NCBI GenBank assembly: GCA_028286605.1 | Contig: JAQBRE010000007.1 | Coordinates: 1-64,000 of the forward strand | Length of the DNA stretch: 64,000 nucleotides | Direction of reading: 5' to 3' | Source: Parcubacteria group bacterium | Lineage (GTDB): Bacteria > Patescibacteria > Paceibacteria > UBA9973 > UBA2103 | Part shown: positions 62,523-64,000 of the stretch, in pieces | How positions within the stretch are numbered: the first letter of the stretch is position 1 | Layout: each line of letters begins with the position of its first letter | The notes under the pieces: generated by a model | Seen by the model: only the letters and a program-made list of their open reading frames with translations | What the model was told of the DNA's origin: nothing | Database searches by the model: none | Translations under genes and position numbers: made by a program

Positions 62523-63406
62523 TGGCTATCACTGACGCACAGATCAAGATCCTTGAAAAAGACGCGGAGCAGATTCGCGAGACTATTATAGAGATGCTCG
62601 TCGCTGCCGGTTCAGGGCATACTGCTGGACCACTCGACATGGCAGATATTTTTACCGCCTTCTATTTTCATATCCTCAAGCACGACCCAAAGAATCCTGA
62701 GTGGGAGGAACGCGATCGTCTCATACTTTCGAACGGCCACATCGTTCCGGTGCGCTACGCGACCATGGCTCATGTAGGCTATTTCCCCGTGAAGGAGTGC
62801 CTGACACTTCGCAAATTCGGTACACGCCTGCAGGGCCATCCAGAACGTCTGAAGCTTCCCGGTATGGAAACGACATCTGGCCCGCTGGGCGAAGGACTCT
62901 CACAAGGCGGCGGCATGGCCTATGCGCTCCGCATGGATGGCAAAACTAAGTCTAATGGCGCAAGCGCCGTTGCGCCGCATATATATGTATTGATGGGCGA
63001 CGGGGAACTGAATGAAGGGAACGTGTGGGAGGCAGCGATGTGGGTAGCGAAGAACAAGCTTTCGAATATCACTGCAGTCATAGACCGAAACAACATTCAG
63101 ATCGACGGCCTCACCGAAGACGTGATGCCGCTGGAGAATCTTCGCGCGAAGTGGGAAGCGTTCGGCTGGCACGTGCTTGAAGTGGATGGGCATAATATTC
63201 GTCAGTTCATCGAAGCGGTAGACGAAGCGAAGGCGATCGTCGAGAAGCCGACGGTTATCATCGCACACACAATCGCAGGAAAAGGCGTGCCGGATATCGA
63301 ATACGATTATCATTGGCATGGGAAACCGCCTACACCAGAAGAAGGAAAGAAATTCCTGAAAGAGCTTCGTTCAATGAAGGGAAAGCTTCCGCACGAATAC
63401 GCATAA
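62522..63406 (+). CDS. transketolase, N-terminal subunit
   Basis: 294 residues: the thiamine-diphosphate-binding (PP) half of transketolase as a separate protein. AAGSGHTAGPLDMADIFTAFYF, LSNGHIVPVRYATMA, GPLGEGLSQGGGMAYALRM, and LMGDGELNEGNVWEAAMW with the Mg/ThDP GDG...N motif, HTIAGKGVPD at the end. It pairs with the next gene product to transfer two-carbon units between ketose and aldose phosphates. Two-subunit transketolase is usual in archaea and many CPR. Confidence 0.93.
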   Translation: MAITDAQIKILEKDAEQIRETIIEMLVAAGSGHTAGPLDMADIFTAFYFHILKHDPKNPEWEERDRLILSNGHIVPVRYATMAHVGYFPVKECLTLRKFGTRLQGHPERLKLPGMETTSGPLGEGLSQGGGMAYALRMDGKTKSNGASAVAPHIYVLMGDGELNEGNVWEAAMWVAKNKLSNITAVIDRNNIQIDGLTEDVMPLENLRAKWEAFGWHVLEVDGHNIRQFIEAVDEAKAIVEKPTVIIAHTIAGKGVPDIEYDYHWHGKPPTPEEGKKFLKELRSMKGKLPHEYA

Positions 63407-63407
63407 C

Positions 63408-64000
63408 ATGATCAACCCGAACGCAAAATTAGTCGCTGACGTATTCGCGAAAGATATCGTGATGAAGCCGACCCGTGACGGATTCGGTACAGGCACGATC
63501 GAAGCAGGGCATGCAGACGTAAACGTCGTCGTGCTCTGCGCGGATCTTTCCGAAAGCACGCGTGCAGAGTGGTTCCAGAAAGAGTTTCCTGATCGCTTCA
63601 TCGAAGTTGGAATCGGCGAACAGAATATGGCAGGGCTTGGTGCAGGCTTTGCTGCGGCAGATAAGGTTCCATTCATCGCCTCGTACGCAGCATTCAATCC
63701 AGGTCGCAATTACGAGCAGATCCGCACAACCATCGCCCTCAATGAGCGGCATGTCATCATCTGCGGCATGCATGCAGGAGTTTCTGTGGGGCCAGACGGC
63801 GCAACGCACCAGATGCTCGAAGACATCGGCCTCATGCGCATGCTTCCGCATATGACGGTTATAAATCCGGGCGATGCAGAAGAAGCACGCAAAGCCGTCG
63901 TCGCTGCCGCAAAAGCGAAGACACCTATATATATACGGTTCGGCCGTGCGAATGTCGCGACGTTTACGACGCCAGAAACGCCGTTCGTTATCGGTAAGGC
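63408..64000 (+). CDS. transketolase, C-terminal subunit (partial)
   Basis: Runs off the window after 197 codons. One base separates it from the N-terminal subunit stop. Pyrimidine-binding half: VVVLCADLSESTRAEWFQKEFPDRFIEVGIGEQNMAG contains the catalytic Glu of GIGEQNM, GMHAGVSVGPDGATHQMLEDIGLMR follows, and PGDAEEARKAV leads to the transketolase C domain outside the window. Confidence 0.93.
   Translation, partial: MINPNAKLVADVFAKDIVMKPTRDGFGTGTIEAGHADVNVVVLCADLSESTRAEWFQKEFPDRFIEVGIGEQNMAGLGAGFAAADKVPFIASYAAFNPGRNYEQIRTTIALNERHVIICGMHAGVSVGPDGATHQMLEDIGLMRMLPHMTVINPGDAEEARKAVVAAAKAKTPIYIRFGRANVATFTTPETPFVIGK

Overview
The window looks like part of a Candidate Phyla Radiation genome, most likely a Parcubacteria / Candidatus Kaiserbacteria-type organism (inference). 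Support comes from a solitary 16S rRNA gene with no 23S behind it, a transketolase split into two subunits, large Ser/Thr/Asn/Gly-rich secreted proteins with almost no catalytic domains, short operons joined by ATGA or TAATG overlaps, and many small coiled-coil or membrane proteins. Base composition looks close to balanced by eye; it was not computed.

Layout. 1-0.95 kb: 3' end of 16S rRNA, a strong terminator, a small coiled-coil gene and tRNA-Ile(GAT). 1-9.6 kb: housekeeping and orphan genes (DUF218-like, PrcB_C-like, an ATE-like transferase with the Mur ligase Mpl, a YfiH-like protein, RsmI, membrane proteins, a TraG/VirD4-like ATPase). 9.7-31.2 kb: a surface-glycan locus with two nucleotide-sugar epimerases, a DegT aminotransferase, several GT4 and one GT9 glycosyltransferase, FkbM/TylF/class I methyltransferases and a Wzx-like flippase, interleaved with secreted low-complexity or Gly-rich proteins. 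31.2-42.3 kb: O-antigen-ligase/TPR protein, MurB, a histone-H1-like peptide, SecA, a BaiN/HI0933-like flavoprotein, Obg, GatB and a membrane-anchored HTH protein. 42.3-43.06 kb: a structured non-coding region. 43.06-58.7 kb: one giant gene (5216 codons) for a surface fibre with a cytoplasmic HTH, one membrane segment, YadA-like head repeats and a peptidase-S74-like chaperone domain. 58.7-64 kb: a Gly-rich secreted protein, then GAPDH, RpiB, an Rpe-like barrel and the two transketolase halves.

Two themes stand out. First, translation initiation. The 16S 3' tail after an intact helix 45 has no CCUCC anti-Shine-Dalgarno. About twenty genes have a -10 box only 6-9 nt before the start codon, so their mRNAs should be leaderless, and downstream genes are coupled through stop/start overlaps. 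Only three orphan genes carry classical Shine-Dalgarno sites. Second, folded nucleic acid. Two intergenic elements (34766-34882 and 41218-41327) share a nearly identical 56-57-nt core inside unrelated long outer stems, with covariation in an inner stem, as expected for an undescribed RNA family. In addition, more than twenty perfect short-loop hairpins lie inside coding regions.

Function as a whole (inference): an ultra-small, host-dependent cell that puts much of its genome into a glycosylated protein surface and attachment fibres, while keeping a minimal set for protein export, peptidoglycan and pentose/triose phosphate metabolism.
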